A DNA stretch of 64,000 nucleotides from Commensalibacter intestini A911. Its GTDB lineage: Bacteria > Pseudomonadota > Alphaproteobacteria > Acetobacterales > Acetobacteraceae. Below are positions 52,963 to 62,900 of the stretch, piece after piece. Positions within the stretch are counted from its first letter, which is position 1. Every line of letters starts with the position of its first letter. The DNA lies in contig NZ_AGFR01000009.1 of NCBI RefSeq assembly GCF_000231445.1, forward strand, positions 186,001-250,000, in the 5' to 3' direction. The position numbers were made by a program, and so were the translations under genes. The notes under the pieces were generated by a model, which was not told where the DNA came from, did not search any database, and was given only the letters and a program-made list of their open reading frames with translations.

Positions 52963-54279
52963 TTAAATCACTTGAGCTAACATCAAACAGCCGGCTAATC
53001 CACAGGCGGAAATAATCGTTTCTAGAACTGACCAAGAACGAAGTGTTTCCCCTATGGTTAGGTTAAAATATTCTTTAAATAACCAAAAACCAGGATCATT
53101 AACATGGGAGAAAATTAAACTCCCAGAACCAACTGATAACACCATTAATTCTGGGCTGACTCCTGTTGTCATGATTAAAGGTGCTACAATCCCTCCAGCC
53201 GTCATTGCTGCAACGGTGGCTGATCCCAAAGCAATCCTTAATAACGCTGCAATCAACCATGCCATCAGTAATGGAGATAAATGACTATCATGCATCATAT
53301 TGGTAATATAATGATCAATATGACTATTAACTAGGATTTGTTTAAAAGCGCCACCCCCAGCAATAATGAGTAAAATCATAGCAATGACTTTAATAGATGC
53401 CGTTATCGTATCAGAAATCTCTGTCATAGACCGTCCACGATTAACCCCAAATGTAAAGATCGCAACTAATACAGCAAATAGCGTCGCAATAATAGGATTG
53501 CCAAAAAAATCTGCATAAGACAATAAAACATGATTATTGGGTAATATCATTTCAGCAACTGCACGTAATCCCATCAAAAAAACAGGAATTAATGCGGTTA
53601 AAATACTAATGGTAAATCCAGGCATTTCATCATCACTAAATTTTTTTTGGTTATATAATCCTTGTGGAACAGGTTTATTAATATTTTTTAAAAAATGTGC
53701 ATATACAGGCCCTGCTAAAATCATAGCTGGAATAGCAATACATATGCCATATAAAAGTGTTTTACCCATATCAGCATGGAAAATAGCCGCTATTGCTGTG
53801 GGACCAGGATGCGGTGGTAAAAAGCCATGCGTCACGGATAAAGAGGCTGCCATCGGTGCGCCAACATACAAAATAGGTAAGCGTGCAGCCACCGCGATTG
53901 AACACACCAACGGAAGAAGTAAAACAAAACCAACTTCGTAAAATAGAGCAAACCCCAGAATAAACCCTGTTAAGACCACTGCCCATTGAATATATTTATA
54001 TCCAAAAACATTAATCAGAGTTGTGGCTATCCGTTGAGCACCTCCACAATCTGCCAATAACTTACCCAACATCGCACCAAACCCAATAATCAGTGCCAAT
54101 TCTCCCAATGTATTTCCAACACCAGTTTTAATCGAAGTAATCACCTGCATGACAGGCATTCCTTCTAATACACCAACGAAAAGAGAGACCAAAATCAATG
54201 AAATAAAACCATTTAACTTTAGCTTGGCCACTAAAATTAATAATAAAATAATACCAAGAAAAACAATGAATAATGGCAT
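52963..54279 (-). CDS. GntP-family gluconate/H+ symporter
   Basis: This 438-residue permease of about 12 membrane helices belongs to the GntP family for uptake of gluconate or related sugar acids. Typical segments are LIIGFGAMLGKLLADCGGAQRIATTLINVFG, FLPPHPGPTAIAAIFHADMGKTLLYG, GGGAFKQILVNSHIDHYI and SVGSGSLIFSHVNDPGFWLFKEYF. Gluconate fits an acetic acid bacterium, but the true substrate is not proven. It is divergent from the SIS isomerase gene 100 bp away. No gluconate kinase lies beside it. Confidence 0.92.
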   Translation of the reverse strand: MPLFIVFLGIILLLILVAKLKLNGFISLILVSLFVGVLEGMPVMQVITSIKTGVGNTLGELALIIGFGAMLGKLLADCGGAQRIATTLINVFGYKYIQWAVVLTGFILGFALFYEVGFVLLLPLVCSIAVAARLPILYVGAPMAASLSVTHGFLPPHPGPTAIAAIFHADMGKTLLYGICIAIPAMILAGPVYAHFLKNINKPVPQGLYNQKKFSDDEMPGFTISILTALIPVFLMGLRAVAEMILPNNHVLLSYADFFGNPIIATLFAVLVAIFTFGVNRGRSMTEISDTITASIKVIAMILLIIAGGGAFKQILVNSHIDHYITNMMHDSHLSPLLMAWLIAALLRIALGSATVAAMTAGGIVAPLIMTTGVSPELMVLSVGSGSLIFSHVNDPGFWLFKEYFNLTIGETLRSWSVLETIISACGLAGCLMLAQVI

Positions 54280-54379
54280 ATCATGCTCTATAATTTGGGG
54301 GTTTTAAAAAATCATATAATCCAATAAATTACTTTATAAATGATATCGAAATAAAACAATCATCATAATGGAATGAATC

Positions 54380-54952
54380 ATGAACACTTATAAAAATTTA
54401 GTAGAAACAGTTATTCAAGAAAACTTAAAAACCTTACTGGCCGTAAACCCTGAACAAATTCAAGAACTCATTAGTGAAATTAAAAAAGCAAAAACCATTC
54501 AACTGTATGGAATGGGCAGAATGCAACTCTCTGTACGTGGATTTGCAATGCGCTTAAAACATATGGGGTTTGATAGCTACGTTGTTTATGACACCACAAC
54601 ACCCTGCATTGGCAAAGGGGATTTATTGATTGTACATTGTGCCGTGACTAATGCAGAGTTAAATGTCATTCAACTAGCCAAACAAGCTGGTGCAAGAATT
54701 GTGTTATTAACCGCTCATCCTGAAAACGAACATGGTAAGTATGCCGATTTTTGTGTGCGTGTTCCTGGACAAATTTTTGGAACAGATACCGAGATTCATT
54801 CTATTCAACCGATGTCTACTTTATTAGAGCAATCTTTATTTTTATTCACTGATATCGTTACCATGATGTTAATGGATCAATGCGATATCTCTCTTGATAA
54901 AATGAAAAATAGACATACAAACTTAGAGGGTCTTCCAGGCGGCTTTGCTTAA
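54380..54952 (+). CDS. SIS-domain sugar isomerase (6-phospho-3-hexuloisomerase-like)
   Basis: This 190-residue protein has one SIS (phosphosugar-binding) domain: IKKAKTIQLYGMGRMQLSVRGFAMRLKHMGF, YVVYDTTTPCIGKGDLLIVHCAVTNAELNVIQLAKQAGARIVLLTAHPE. Length and pattern fit HxlB/PHI, which interconverts fructose-6-phosphate and 3-hexulose-6-phosphate. No hexulose-6-phosphate synthase (HxlA) is seen nearby, so another phosphosugar reaction is possible. It is divergent from gntP, suggesting a joint sugar-acid role, and ends at a long hairpin. Confidence 0.8.
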   Translation: MNTYKNLVETVIQENLKTLLAVNPEQIQELISEIKKAKTIQLYGMGRMQLSVRGFAMRLKHMGFDSYVVYDTTTPCIGKGDLLIVHCAVTNAELNVIQLAKQAGARIVLLTAHPENEHGKYADFCVRVPGQIFGTDTEIHSIQPMSTLLEQSLFLFTDIVTMMLMDQCDISLDKMKNRHTNLEGLPGGFA

Positions 54953-54961
54953 ATAGATAAA

Positions 54962-54996
54962 AATAAAGGATAATATTTAAAATATTATCCTTTATT
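54962..54996. terminator. Bidirectional hairpin between the SIS gene and Hint gene copy 3
   Basis: AATAAAGGATAATATTT (54962-54978) pairs with its complement at 54980-54996. The stem is about 16 bp with a minimal loop. It lies between two convergent genes and may stop both. Confidence 0.75.
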
Positions 54997-55018
54997 AAAC
55001 TATATATTCTTATTTTAT

Positions 55019-55375
55019 TTAAATTATTTTTTGTATATTATCACTCTCTTGATCAAGAATATAAGATTGTTTTGAAAGAACTTTAAAAAGTAAAATCATA
55101 GAACTATTTGTATCTTTTTTATGCTTCAAGGGTAAATATGCTCGGCCATTTGTCCAACGACAAGGTGTTTTTTCTTGTATGTCCCATCCCTCTAAATCTT
55201 CTATTTCCAAATGAGATTTTAATGGAAAAATTTTTGATTCATCGTATAAAATAATGTCACCAATTAATAACCCCAAATTACGGCGATCATCAACAAAAGA
55301 CCCTATCACATCACAAGGTCGACTAGTTCTTGAAACAATCCAAACAGATTTTACATCAGGTGGAATCATAAACAT
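55019..55375 (-). pseudogene. 3' end of Hint_2 gene copy 3, shifted out of frame
   Basis: This 118-codon frame (MFMIPPDVKSVW through FVDDRRNLGLLIGDI to CRWTNGRAYLPL) is the C-terminal domain found at the end of the other two Hint proteins. It is joined to the main frame by a one-base slip in a run of seven A (minus strand) at 55395-55401. With eight A the frame would read EKKNHNNGHVMFMIPP and continue, matching IEATRTIDNQLIFFIPP in copy 2. Its ATG has no ribosome site, so it is not an independent gene. Confidence 0.85.
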
Positions 55376-57582
55376 AACATGACCATTGTTATGATTTTTT
55401 TCTCACGAATGACTACCCCTGTATTGGTAACCAAATGAAAATCATTATCTGTAGTTAGAGAGGAAGATTGCTCTGATTTGAAAATACCAAGGGTTTTGGC
55501 ACGTTTTTCTATTTTATGATAAATTGGTTCCACAATTTGACGTTCAGTGATTAGTGGAGCAACGCCATCCTGTTGCCAATTTTTATATTTTCCAAAAGAG
55601 GTATAAATAACTTTCTTCTCTTGATTAAAACTATGACGATTACCGGTATCTAAATAACTTTCTGTTAGTACACCATCAGCAATAATCACAGAGTGTTCTT
55701 CAGTCTCTATATGATAATAATCATAAGCAGTTATTGATGTATCATAAAAAATAGTCGTCCCATTGATTAACATTCGAACAGGAATAAATTTGTCTTTAAA
55801 AAATAAACAATGTTCTGAGATAATTAATAAATCTTTATTTGGTATATTTTTTGCCAGCGCATCTTTTAAAATACGAACAGGATATCCTGCTTTATCTTTT
55901 TCCTGTTCATTTTGTTTAACGACAATACTTTTTTTACCAATCCACTTGATTTTACGTTGAGCACGTCTTTTCTTTTGCCAATTATAGGTTGTAACAGTGT
56001 CTCCAATTTTTAGTTGTTCAACAGGGCAAGTCCCATTTTTAACAGAAATTAATGTACCTGTTAAAAAGCAAACTTCATAAATTACATTACCATTAGCATC
56101 AGAAGATAACGTATAACCTAAATTTTTAACCCCATCGATATGTAAAACAATACGAGCATTATCTTTCATTAAAAAAGTAACATGGTCATCATCTGGATAT
56201 ATAACACTGGTGACTCTACTTGTTTGTAAATTATAAATATTAATCTGAGCGTTATCAGAAAAGTTTTTAATTTCTGTAAAAACACTTGTATAGCCCGCCC
56301 CATTAATAATGCTTTGATATGGATCGACCCCTTTAATAACAATGACAGCATTTGAATTGTTTGCTTGATTACTACTAGGATCTTCTAAATAAATATCTGT
56401 ATTATCTGTTAATTGAATATATCCAGGAGTTGTGGCACTAATAATTGCTGACCCTCCTTGTTCAACAATGAGGTTTGTTGTACCGACATCATTAGAATTA
56501 ACAGAAATGGCACCACCTTTCTTAATGGTCATTTTATCTACGCTGCCATATTTTAAAACGTAAGCATAACCACCAGAAAAAATAATATCATTTCTAGATT
56601 GTCCAGACCTTCCAATTGTAAGACTGCCACCCGATTGAATATAATTAAATTGGCTGACACCTCCTTGTCCTACATATAAATCACCATCAGCATTAACAGT
56701 ATTATAACTTGCAAAGGCATATTGGCCGATATCAGGCGTCAATATATTTAACGATCCACCACTATTAATCATATTATAACTAGCAGACCCACCTGAATTT
56801 ACAGTTAAATTACCGCGATCAATATTATTACTTTGAGCAATACCTCCAGATAATATGTCCACTGTGCCGCCACGAGAAATATTATTATTAAATTGTCCGA
56901 AAACAGAAGTATTACCACTAATTGTATTTGATGTGGCTACACCACCACGACTGACAAAAAAACTGCCATTGGCATAAATTGTATTATAAGAGCCTGAGGC
57001 ACCACTTCCTAAAACCAATATGCCACTTAGGGTACTTGTTGCTATATAATAATCGTATGCAGCTGAAGTTATAGAGTTATAATTTGCTTTACCTGTAGTA
57101 TAAACGTGAGTACGCCGCCCCAATGAATTATATTCAACAAGAGAAGAGGAGCCTGCATATAACATTGCACCTGGGTTTGTAAAGTAACTATATTTTTTAT
57201 CTGAATCAGCTAATATATTTGATGTAGCAGTTCCATTATTTCCTAAACTAACCACAGCACAGTCTTGAATTGTATTTCCGATCAGTTGACCTTTACCTTT
57301 TACGATAAGAAAAGCAGAGTTATCGAAGAACGGAGCCCCTGAAATATTATTAGAAATGGCCTTTCCTGAATCGATTGTAATCGTTCCGCCAGAATATACA
57401 TTATTCGAGTTAACCTCTCCCGTTCCATAAGCAGAAATGGCACCACTCATGAAAACATGATTACGTTCTGCATATGCTTTGTCTTGAACATAAATAACAC
57501 CACCAGCCCCTACATTATAATTTTCTACTAGAGGGTTTTCTTCTGAAGCAATTTTATATTGACCACTAATTAGTCCTACCAC
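55366..57582 (-). CDS. Hint_2-domain surface/secreted protein, copy 3 (frameshifted main frame)
   Basis: This 738-codon frame carries an AIDA-like passenger (repeats such as NSGGSASYNMINSGGSLNI and QGGVSQFNYIQSGGSLTI) up to about residue 480. The Hint_2 fold begins at C505 (CFLTGTLISVKNGTCPVEQLKIGD, then IISEHCLFF). It ends early after a slip at 55395-55401. The likely real start is ATG 57598, with GAGGAG 9 bp upstream, but a 16-bp tandem duplication at 57562-57593 puts that ATG out of frame; GTG at 57582 is the only in-frame start left and has no ribosome site. The gene therefore has a lesion at each end. Confidence 0.8.
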   Translation of the reverse strand: MVGLISGQYKIASEENPLVENYNVGAGGVIYVQDKAYAERNHVFMSGAISAYGTGEVNSNNVYSGGTITIDSGKAISNNISGAPFFDNSAFLIVKGKGQLIGNTIQDCAVVSLGNNGTATSNILADSDKKYSYFTNPGAMLYAGSSSLVEYNSLGRRTHVYTTGKANYNSITSAAYDYYIATSTLSGILVLGSGASGSYNTIYANGSFFVSRGGVATSNTISGNTSVFGQFNNNISRGGTVDILSGGIAQSNNIDRGNLTVNSGGSASYNMINSGGSLNILTPDIGQYAFASYNTVNADGDLYVGQGGVSQFNYIQSGGSLTIGRSGQSRNDIIFSGGYAYVLKYGSVDKMTIKKGGAISVNSNDVGTTNLIVEQGGSAIISATTPGYIQLTDNTDIYLEDPSSNQANNSNAVIVIKGVDPYQSIINGAGYTSVFTEIKNFSDNAQINIYNLQTSRVTSVIYPDDDHVTFLMKDNARIVLHIDGVKNLGYTLSSDANGNVIYEVCFLTGTLISVKNGTCPVEQLKIGDTVTTYNWQKKRRAQRKIKWIGKKSIVVKQNEQEKDKAGYPVRILKDALAKNIPNKDLLIISEHCLFFKDKFIPVRMLINGTTIFYDTSITAYDYYHIETEEHSVIIADGVLTESYLDTGNRHSFNQEKKVIYTSFGKYKNWQQDGVAPLITERQIVEPIYHKIEKRAKTLGIFKSEQSSSLTTDNDFHLVTNTGVVIREKKIITMVMLCL

Positions 57583-57593
57583 TAACTAGTCCT
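57562..57593. repeat. 16-bp tandem duplication at the start of Hint gene copy 3
   Basis: ACCACTAATTAGTCCT (57562-57577) is followed directly by ACCACTAACTAGTCCT (57578-57593), 15 of 16 bases identical. It lies one codon after the ATG at 57598. With one copy the ATG would read MPGLISGQYK in frame with the long frame; with two it stops after ten codons. Confidence 0.9.
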
Positions 57594-57744
57594 GGCATGA
57601 CGATATACTCCTCGGATTTTATTTTTATTAATTAATCAGTATTAATATAATTCAGATATAAATCATATTTTTATTTGAAATCTTTCCCTTGATTTTGCCT
57701 TTTTTTTATCATTAACTTAAGTTAATAAAAAATAGGAAAATCAA

Positions 57745-58386
57745 ATGAATAAAAAAACGATTTTACTTTATGGTGATAGTAATACACATGGCACCAAACC
57801 GATGTCTAGTTTTGGTAATGATGAACGTTTTCATGAAAATGAACGATGGGGTGGGATATTACGTCATAATCTAAAAGAACAGTTTAATATTATCGAAGAA
57901 GGGTTGCCTGGGCGCACAACTGTCCATGATGATCCAATCGAAGGTCCGCATAGAAACGGGCTTACCTATTTACGGCCTTGCTTAAAAAGCCACTTGCCTA
58001 TTGATATTATTGTATTAATGTTAGGTACAAATGACTTAAAATCTTTATTTCCAGTATCAGCAGAGCATATTGCTCATTCGATTGAAAAGCTAATTTTAGA
58101 AATTATTGCTTGTAATGTGGGCCCTAATGGAAATTGTCCAGAGCTTGTACTATTATGTCCACCACCTATTCAAGAAGTAGGTATATTTAAAACATTTTTT
58201 GCCGGTGGTGCAGAAAAATCAAAACAACTTAGCCATTATTGTCAACAAATCGCTAAAAAACATAATGCTGTTTTTTTAGATCTTGCCCCAATTATTACGG
58301 TTAGTAATATTGATGGCATTCATTATGATCAAGATCAACATATTAAACTGGCACAAGCGGTTCAACAATTAATAGAAAATCTATAA
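57745..58386 (+). CDS. SGNH-family esterase/acyltransferase (arylesterase-like)
   Basis: This 213-residue hydrolase has the nucleophile block LLYGDSNTHGTKP (Ser12), G in LPGRTTVHDD, the GTND block (MLGTNDLKSLF, about residues 92-102) and the C-terminal DGIHYDQDQH with catalytic Asp and His. This matches the hexameric/octameric SGNH arylesterases such as the M. smegmatis acyltransferase. There is no signal peptide, so it acts in the cytoplasm. The substrate is unknown. A DUF1090 gene follows 45 bp downstream. Confidence 0.88.
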   Translation: MNKKTILLYGDSNTHGTKPMSSFGNDERFHENERWGGILRHNLKEQFNIIEEGLPGRTTVHDDPIEGPHRNGLTYLRPCLKSHLPIDIIVLMLGTNDLKSLFPVSAEHIAHSIEKLILEIIACNVGPNGNCPELVLLCPPPIQEVGIFKTFFAGGAEKSKQLSHYCQQIAKKHNAVFLDLAPIITVSNIDGIHYDQDQHIKLAQAVQQLIENL

Positions 58387-58431
58387 ACACTCTTATTTTT
58401 ATTTCTATATTTTCATTAGGAGGTAACCTTT

Positions 58432-58866
58432 ATGTTAAGATCAATACTAAAAGTCAGCGTATTTTCAACCTTATTTATAATCTCAGTTCCGGCTTTTGCG
58501 GATACACATTATCATTTTGAAACTTGTAAAGAAAAAGCTGCAGCGCTTGAAATACAAGTCTCTTATGCTCAACAAAATAAAGATCAGATTAAAGTAACGG
58601 AATTACAATCAAGGTTAAATGATCTTCAAACACACTGTAACAATACAGATCTACAAAAAAAATATCAAAAAAAGATCAATGAAAAACAACAAAAAGTAGA
58701 TCAAAGGACTCAAGAGTTACAAGAGGCTCAACAAGACGGTAGTAAACGTAAAATTAATAATAAAGAGGCAAAACTAACCCATGCTAAAAGTGAGTTAAAT
58801 GAAGCTCAGCAAGAGTTTCAAGTTTTTCAAAATAAAATAAACACGAGTCACCTTAGTTCAAAATAA
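58432..58866 (+). CDS. DUF1090 periplasmic protein (YqjC-like)
   Basis: This 144-residue protein has a signal peptide (MLRSILKVSVFSTLFIISVPAFA, cleaved before DTHY). The mature part is a charged helix pair/coiled coil: CKEKAAALEIQVSYAQQN, LQSRLNDLQTHCNN, KYQKKINEKQQKVDQRTQEL. The two cysteines (about 32 and 69) are placed as in DUF1090 proteins. The function is not known; E. coli YqjC is linked to acid or stress conditions. A strong AGGAGG ribosome site precedes it. Confidence 0.85.
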   Translation: MLRSILKVSVFSTLFIISVPAFADTHYHFETCKEKAAALEIQVSYAQQNKDQIKVTELQSRLNDLQTHCNNTDLQKKYQKKINEKQQKVDQRTQELQEAQQDGSKRKINNKEAKLTHAKSELNEAQQEFQVFQNKINTSHLSSK

Positions 58867-58933
58867 ACAACGTTAAGATATGCATAATCTTTATTATTAA
58901 AAGTTGTGTATATCTATTTTATTAGCAATGGTT

Positions 58934-59515
58934 TTACTCTTTCATCATCAAAGAAACTAATAAACAAATCCTATTTTCAACATCTTGATTAGTGCCACCG
59001 AGGCGTTGATCTAATCCCAAAACAACAATTCCATGTACAGATTCATACATGGTTCTGGCTAGCATAATATTTTGTTCTTGATTGGTCATATCTTTCGAAA
59101 ATAAGGTTGTGATTTTTAAAATTAAATTACTACGTATTTCTAAATATTCAGCAGGTAAGTCTCTCTGAGAAGGACGTAATGCAAATAAAGCTTCCCATTG
59201 ATTAAAATAATCCCGAGCATAGGTAAAATAGGCCAACGCCAAAGAGGTTAAACGATCAAGCACCTTTTCTTTTTGTTCTGCTTGAGATTGAGCAAACATA
59301 TAATCGCCCATTTCAACCAAGGTTCTGGTATTTACAGCAAGTACGACATCTTCCAATCCTGTAAATAAATAGCCTAAAGCCCCCAAGGCACAACCGGCTT
59401 TTTGGGTAATGGCACGAACAGTACATTTTCGAATACCTTCTGTTACAATGATCGATTGTGCAACATCCACTATTTTTTTACGCAACTCTTCTGGATCTTT
59501 ACCCTTACGTCCCAT
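58934..59515 (-). CDS. TetR-family transcriptional regulator
   Basis: This 193-residue regulator has the N-terminal helix-turn-helix IVDVAQSIIVTEGIRKCTVRAITQKAGCALGALGYLFTGLEDVVLAV (residues 14-60) and a helical ligand-binding domain. It is divergent from the YiaAB/Aas operon. Two matching palindromes between them (59586-59600 and 59634-59648) are its likely operators, so it probably represses that operon and itself. A fatty acid or acyl derivative is a possible ligand from context. Confidence 0.92.
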   Translation of the reverse strand: MGRKGKDPEELRKKIVDVAQSIIVTEGIRKCTVRAITQKAGCALGALGYLFTGLEDVVLAVNTRTLVEMGDYMFAQSQAEQKEKVLDRLTSLALAYFTYARDYFNQWEALFALRPSQRDLPAEYLEIRSNLILKITTLFSKDMTNQEQNIMLARTMYESVHGIVVLGLDQRLGGTNQDVENRICLLVSLMMKE

Positions 59516-59585
59516 TAATCCCTCCGTAATTAATTTTCTCCTTTATGCACTGTATGGATCAAAAACAAAAGAAATAATTTTTATA

Positions 59586-59600
59586 TTGAACGACGTTCAA
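59586..59600. promoter_or_regulatory. Palindromic operator 1 (TetR-type)
   Basis: TTGAACGACGTTCAA is a perfect 6-3-6 palindrome. It lies upstream of the promoter of the YiaAB/Aas operon and near the TetR gene start, and shares TGAAC-N3-GTTCA with operator 2. Confidence 0.8.
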
Positions 59601-59607
59601 AAAGTTC

Positions 59608-59635
59608 TTGCATTTTCTTTTAAAATGTATTTAAT
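59608..59635 (+). promoter_or_regulatory. Likely promoter of the YiaAB/Aas operon
   Basis: TTGCAT (59608-59613) and TTTAAT (59630-59635) with 16-bp spacing fit a sigma-70 promoter. The two palindromes flank it, which suits repression by blocking polymerase. Confidence 0.5.
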
Positions 59636-59648
59636 GAACATTGTTCAA
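59634..59648. promoter_or_regulatory. Palindromic operator 2 (TetR-type)
   Basis: ATGAACATTGTTCAA has the same TGAAC-N3-GTTCA core as operator 1, 48 bp downstream measured centre to centre, and overlaps the likely -10 box and start point. Confidence 0.75.
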
Positions 59649-59667
59649 TATAAATAAGGATTCTCAC

Positions 59668-59895
59668 ATGTCTAAACAATCAAATACAACAACAACGAAT
59701 AGCTGGGTTCTCTTTACATGGGTTAGTTTCATCATCGCTATTATTGCAATGACATTGGCAGTCATCTATATGCCTATGGATCGATGGCTTAAAGGATATC
59801 TTGCATTATCTAGTTTATTTCTTATTCAATCTTCTATCTCCTTATCCAAAACGCTGCGTGACCAAGCAGAAACTCAATCAGATCTAACCGAATAA
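59668..59895 (+). CDS. YiaA/YiaB two-helix membrane protein
   Basis: This 75-residue protein has two membrane helices (SWVLFTWVSFIIAIIAMTLAVIYM, then LKGYLALSSLFLIQSSISL) of the YiaAB domain, followed by the typical LSKTLRDQAE tail. ATG at 59668 follows AAGGA; an ATG nine codons earlier lies in operator 2. It is first in the operon with the Aas fusion (18 bp) and NDH-2. Function is unknown. Confidence 0.85.
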   Translation: MSKQSNTTTTNSWVLFTWVSFIIAIIAMTLAVIYMPMDRWLKGYLALSSLFLIQSSISLSKTLRDQAETQSDLTE

Positions 59896-59913
59896 ATTTT
59901 ATCAATAGAGGCA

Positions 59914-62900
59914 ATGACTATGCCAAATACACAACATACATCTCAACGCTCTTTATGGTTCTTATGCTTGGCACAATCTTGTGGAGTCATGAATGAAAAC
60001 ATGATTAAAAATGCAATGCTCGTTATGGCATTATTCGTCATGGGATATCAAAATACTGGATTAACAGCCATTGCTGGTGGATTATTTATGTTACCCTATG
60101 CTTGTTTTTCAGCCACCGCTGGACAAATAGCAGATAAATTTTCTAAAAAACACGTCATGATTGCCGTGAAAACCATTCAAATCCTGTTAATTCCAATCGC
60201 TTTTGTTGGGTTTCTCTATCAACACATCACTTTTTTGTTGGGATGTTTATTCTTATTCGGTACTGCCGAAGCATTTTATTGTCCTCTAAAATACAGCATC
60301 ATTCCTGAAATTGTCGAACCACGCAAACTCCTCTTTGGAAACGGCCTTATCGAAACATCTACCTTTATTGCTGTTCTCATTGGAATGTTGGCTGGCGGAT
60401 CTATTATTCTATTTCCTAATGGTCTGTATTGGATTTGTGGTGGTGCTTTTATTCTAGCAATAATGGGGCTTGCATCTGTATTTAAAATTGCTGATGTGCC
60501 ACCTGCTGATCCGAATATCAAACTCAATATCAATATTTTCAAAGAAACATATTCTACCATTATCCTAACACGTAAAAACCGTTCTATTTGGTTATGTGTG
60601 CTTGGAATCTCATGGTTTTGGACGATTGGCTCAGTCGTAGGTGCTGGTATCTTTGATATCTCCACACAAATTATCAATCAAAATGGCCAATATTTAACCA
60701 ATATCTTTATTTCATGTTTCTCTATTGGCGTTGCACTGGGATCTATTCTTTGTTCTAAATTGTTAAAAGGAAAAATTACCGCACGTTTTGTACCGATTGC
60801 AGCCATTGGTATTTCTTTATTTTGTCTTGATTTTGGTCTGGCAGTGGCGTCTATTCATACAACACAAACTCTATCTCACTTTATAACTTCTTTTACAGGA
60901 GCTCGTATCCTTATTGATCTGACTTTAATGGCAATATGTTGTGGATTTTACTCTGTACCACTTTATGCAATTATTCAGGAAAAATCTCCTAAAAGCAGTA
61001 AAGCTAGAATTATTGCTGGTAATAACATTATCAATGCGATGATGATGGTTATCGGTTCAATCATTTGGGCAAAAGTAAATGCTTATGGTGTTTCTTCTGC
61101 TTCTCTTTTTATCTCTCTCTCTATCATTAATTTATTTGTGGCAGTATTTATTATGCGTTTTTTTACAGCTAAAATTATTCAAATTATTTTTAAAATCTAT
61201 TTTAAAATTTTTCATAAAGTCACCGTCGAAGGTTTAGAAAATTTTGCTAAAGCTGGTGATAAAGTAGTCATCATTTCTAACCACACCTCTTTTGCAGATG
61301 CTAGCTTACTATCTTGCTACCTTCCTGAACAACCTGCTTTTGCAATTTATACAAAAACAGCTAAAAAATGGTGGGCTCGTCCTTTTCTAGCATTTGTAAA
61401 AACTTTTGAAGTTGATATTCATTCCCCTTACTCTATCAAAGATATGGTTAGTGCTGTTCGTGATAAAAATCAAAAATTAGTAATTTTCCCCGAAGGACGT
61501 TTAACAAAAACGGGAAATATTATGAAAGTTTACGAGGGCGCTGGGGTTGTTGCTTATAACGCCAACGCAAAGATATTGCCTATTTACATAAATGGGTTAC
61601 AATTCAGTATTTTTGGACGCATGAAAGGAAAATTGCCACTTCGTTTATTCCCACGCTTATCAATTACGATTAAACAACCCATTGATTTAAATGATTATCT
61701 TGATCCAACACGCTCCCATCAAGACAATAAAAAACAGATTGGTCAAATCTTAGAGAAAATTATGATTGAGACTTCCTTTGCTGCAAAAAACACTGAGAAA
61801 ACACTTTTTCAAGCATTACTTCATGCAAAGGATACCTATGGTAAACAAAGCGAGATTATTGAAGATATTAATCGTGAGCCATTTTCTTACGAACGTATAT
61901 GCTTAGGAGCGATCTTATTTGGTAGAAAAATAGAAAAAGAAACAAGCCTTGGTGACTATGTTGGGTTATTATTACCAACATCTTGTGGCGCGATTGTTTC
62001 TTTGATGGCGATCTCTGCTGTTGGTCGTGTGCCACATCCTATGAATGTTTCAACAGGCACCTCAAATATTTTAAATATTTGTCAGACTATTCAAGTTAAA
62101 ACCGTTATTTCTAGCCGTCTTTTTATTAATAAAGCCAATTTACAAGATCTTGAAAAGGCACTGCAAGAAACTGTTAAAATTATTTATTTAGAAGATATCG
62201 TCAGTAGTCTGACTTTAGCAGATAAAGTCAAAGCAAAATTAGACTTACTATCTCCTGATCGTTTGCCTGGCATGAATGCTTCTTATCAATCTCCAGCAGT
62301 TGTTTTATCAACCTCAGGATCAGAAGGACATCCAAAAGCAGTTGTCCTAAGTCATCATAATATTTTAACCAACTGTCAACAAGTTGCTTCTGTTATTGAT
62401 TTTAGCTGTGCCGATCATGTTTTTAACGCGATGCCTATTTTCCACTCTCTTGGATTAACGGGGGCAACATTACTTCCTTTATTTTTTGGGGTAAGAACGT
62501 TTCATTACCCTAATCCTTTACATTATAAAAATGTGCCGTCTTTAATTTATGATGTTGACGCGACCATTTGCTTTGGCACAGATACATTCCTAAATGGTTG
62601 GGCAAAATATGCAGATCCTTATGACTTCTACGCAATGCGTTACATCGTAACAGGTGGTGAAAAAGTTAAAGAAGAGACCCATAGACTTTATGCAAATAAA
62701 TTTGGCGTGCGTATTTTTGAAGGATATGGTGCAACAGAAAGTTCTCCTGTCATTGCGCTGAATACACCTAAAAATAACCGTTCAGGGACGGTGGGGCAAT
62801 TCTTACCTGGTATTCAACATCAAATTACTCCTGTGCCTGGAATAAATAGTGGCGGCAAATTGTTCATAAAAGGCCATAATATTATGATGGGTTATATGTT

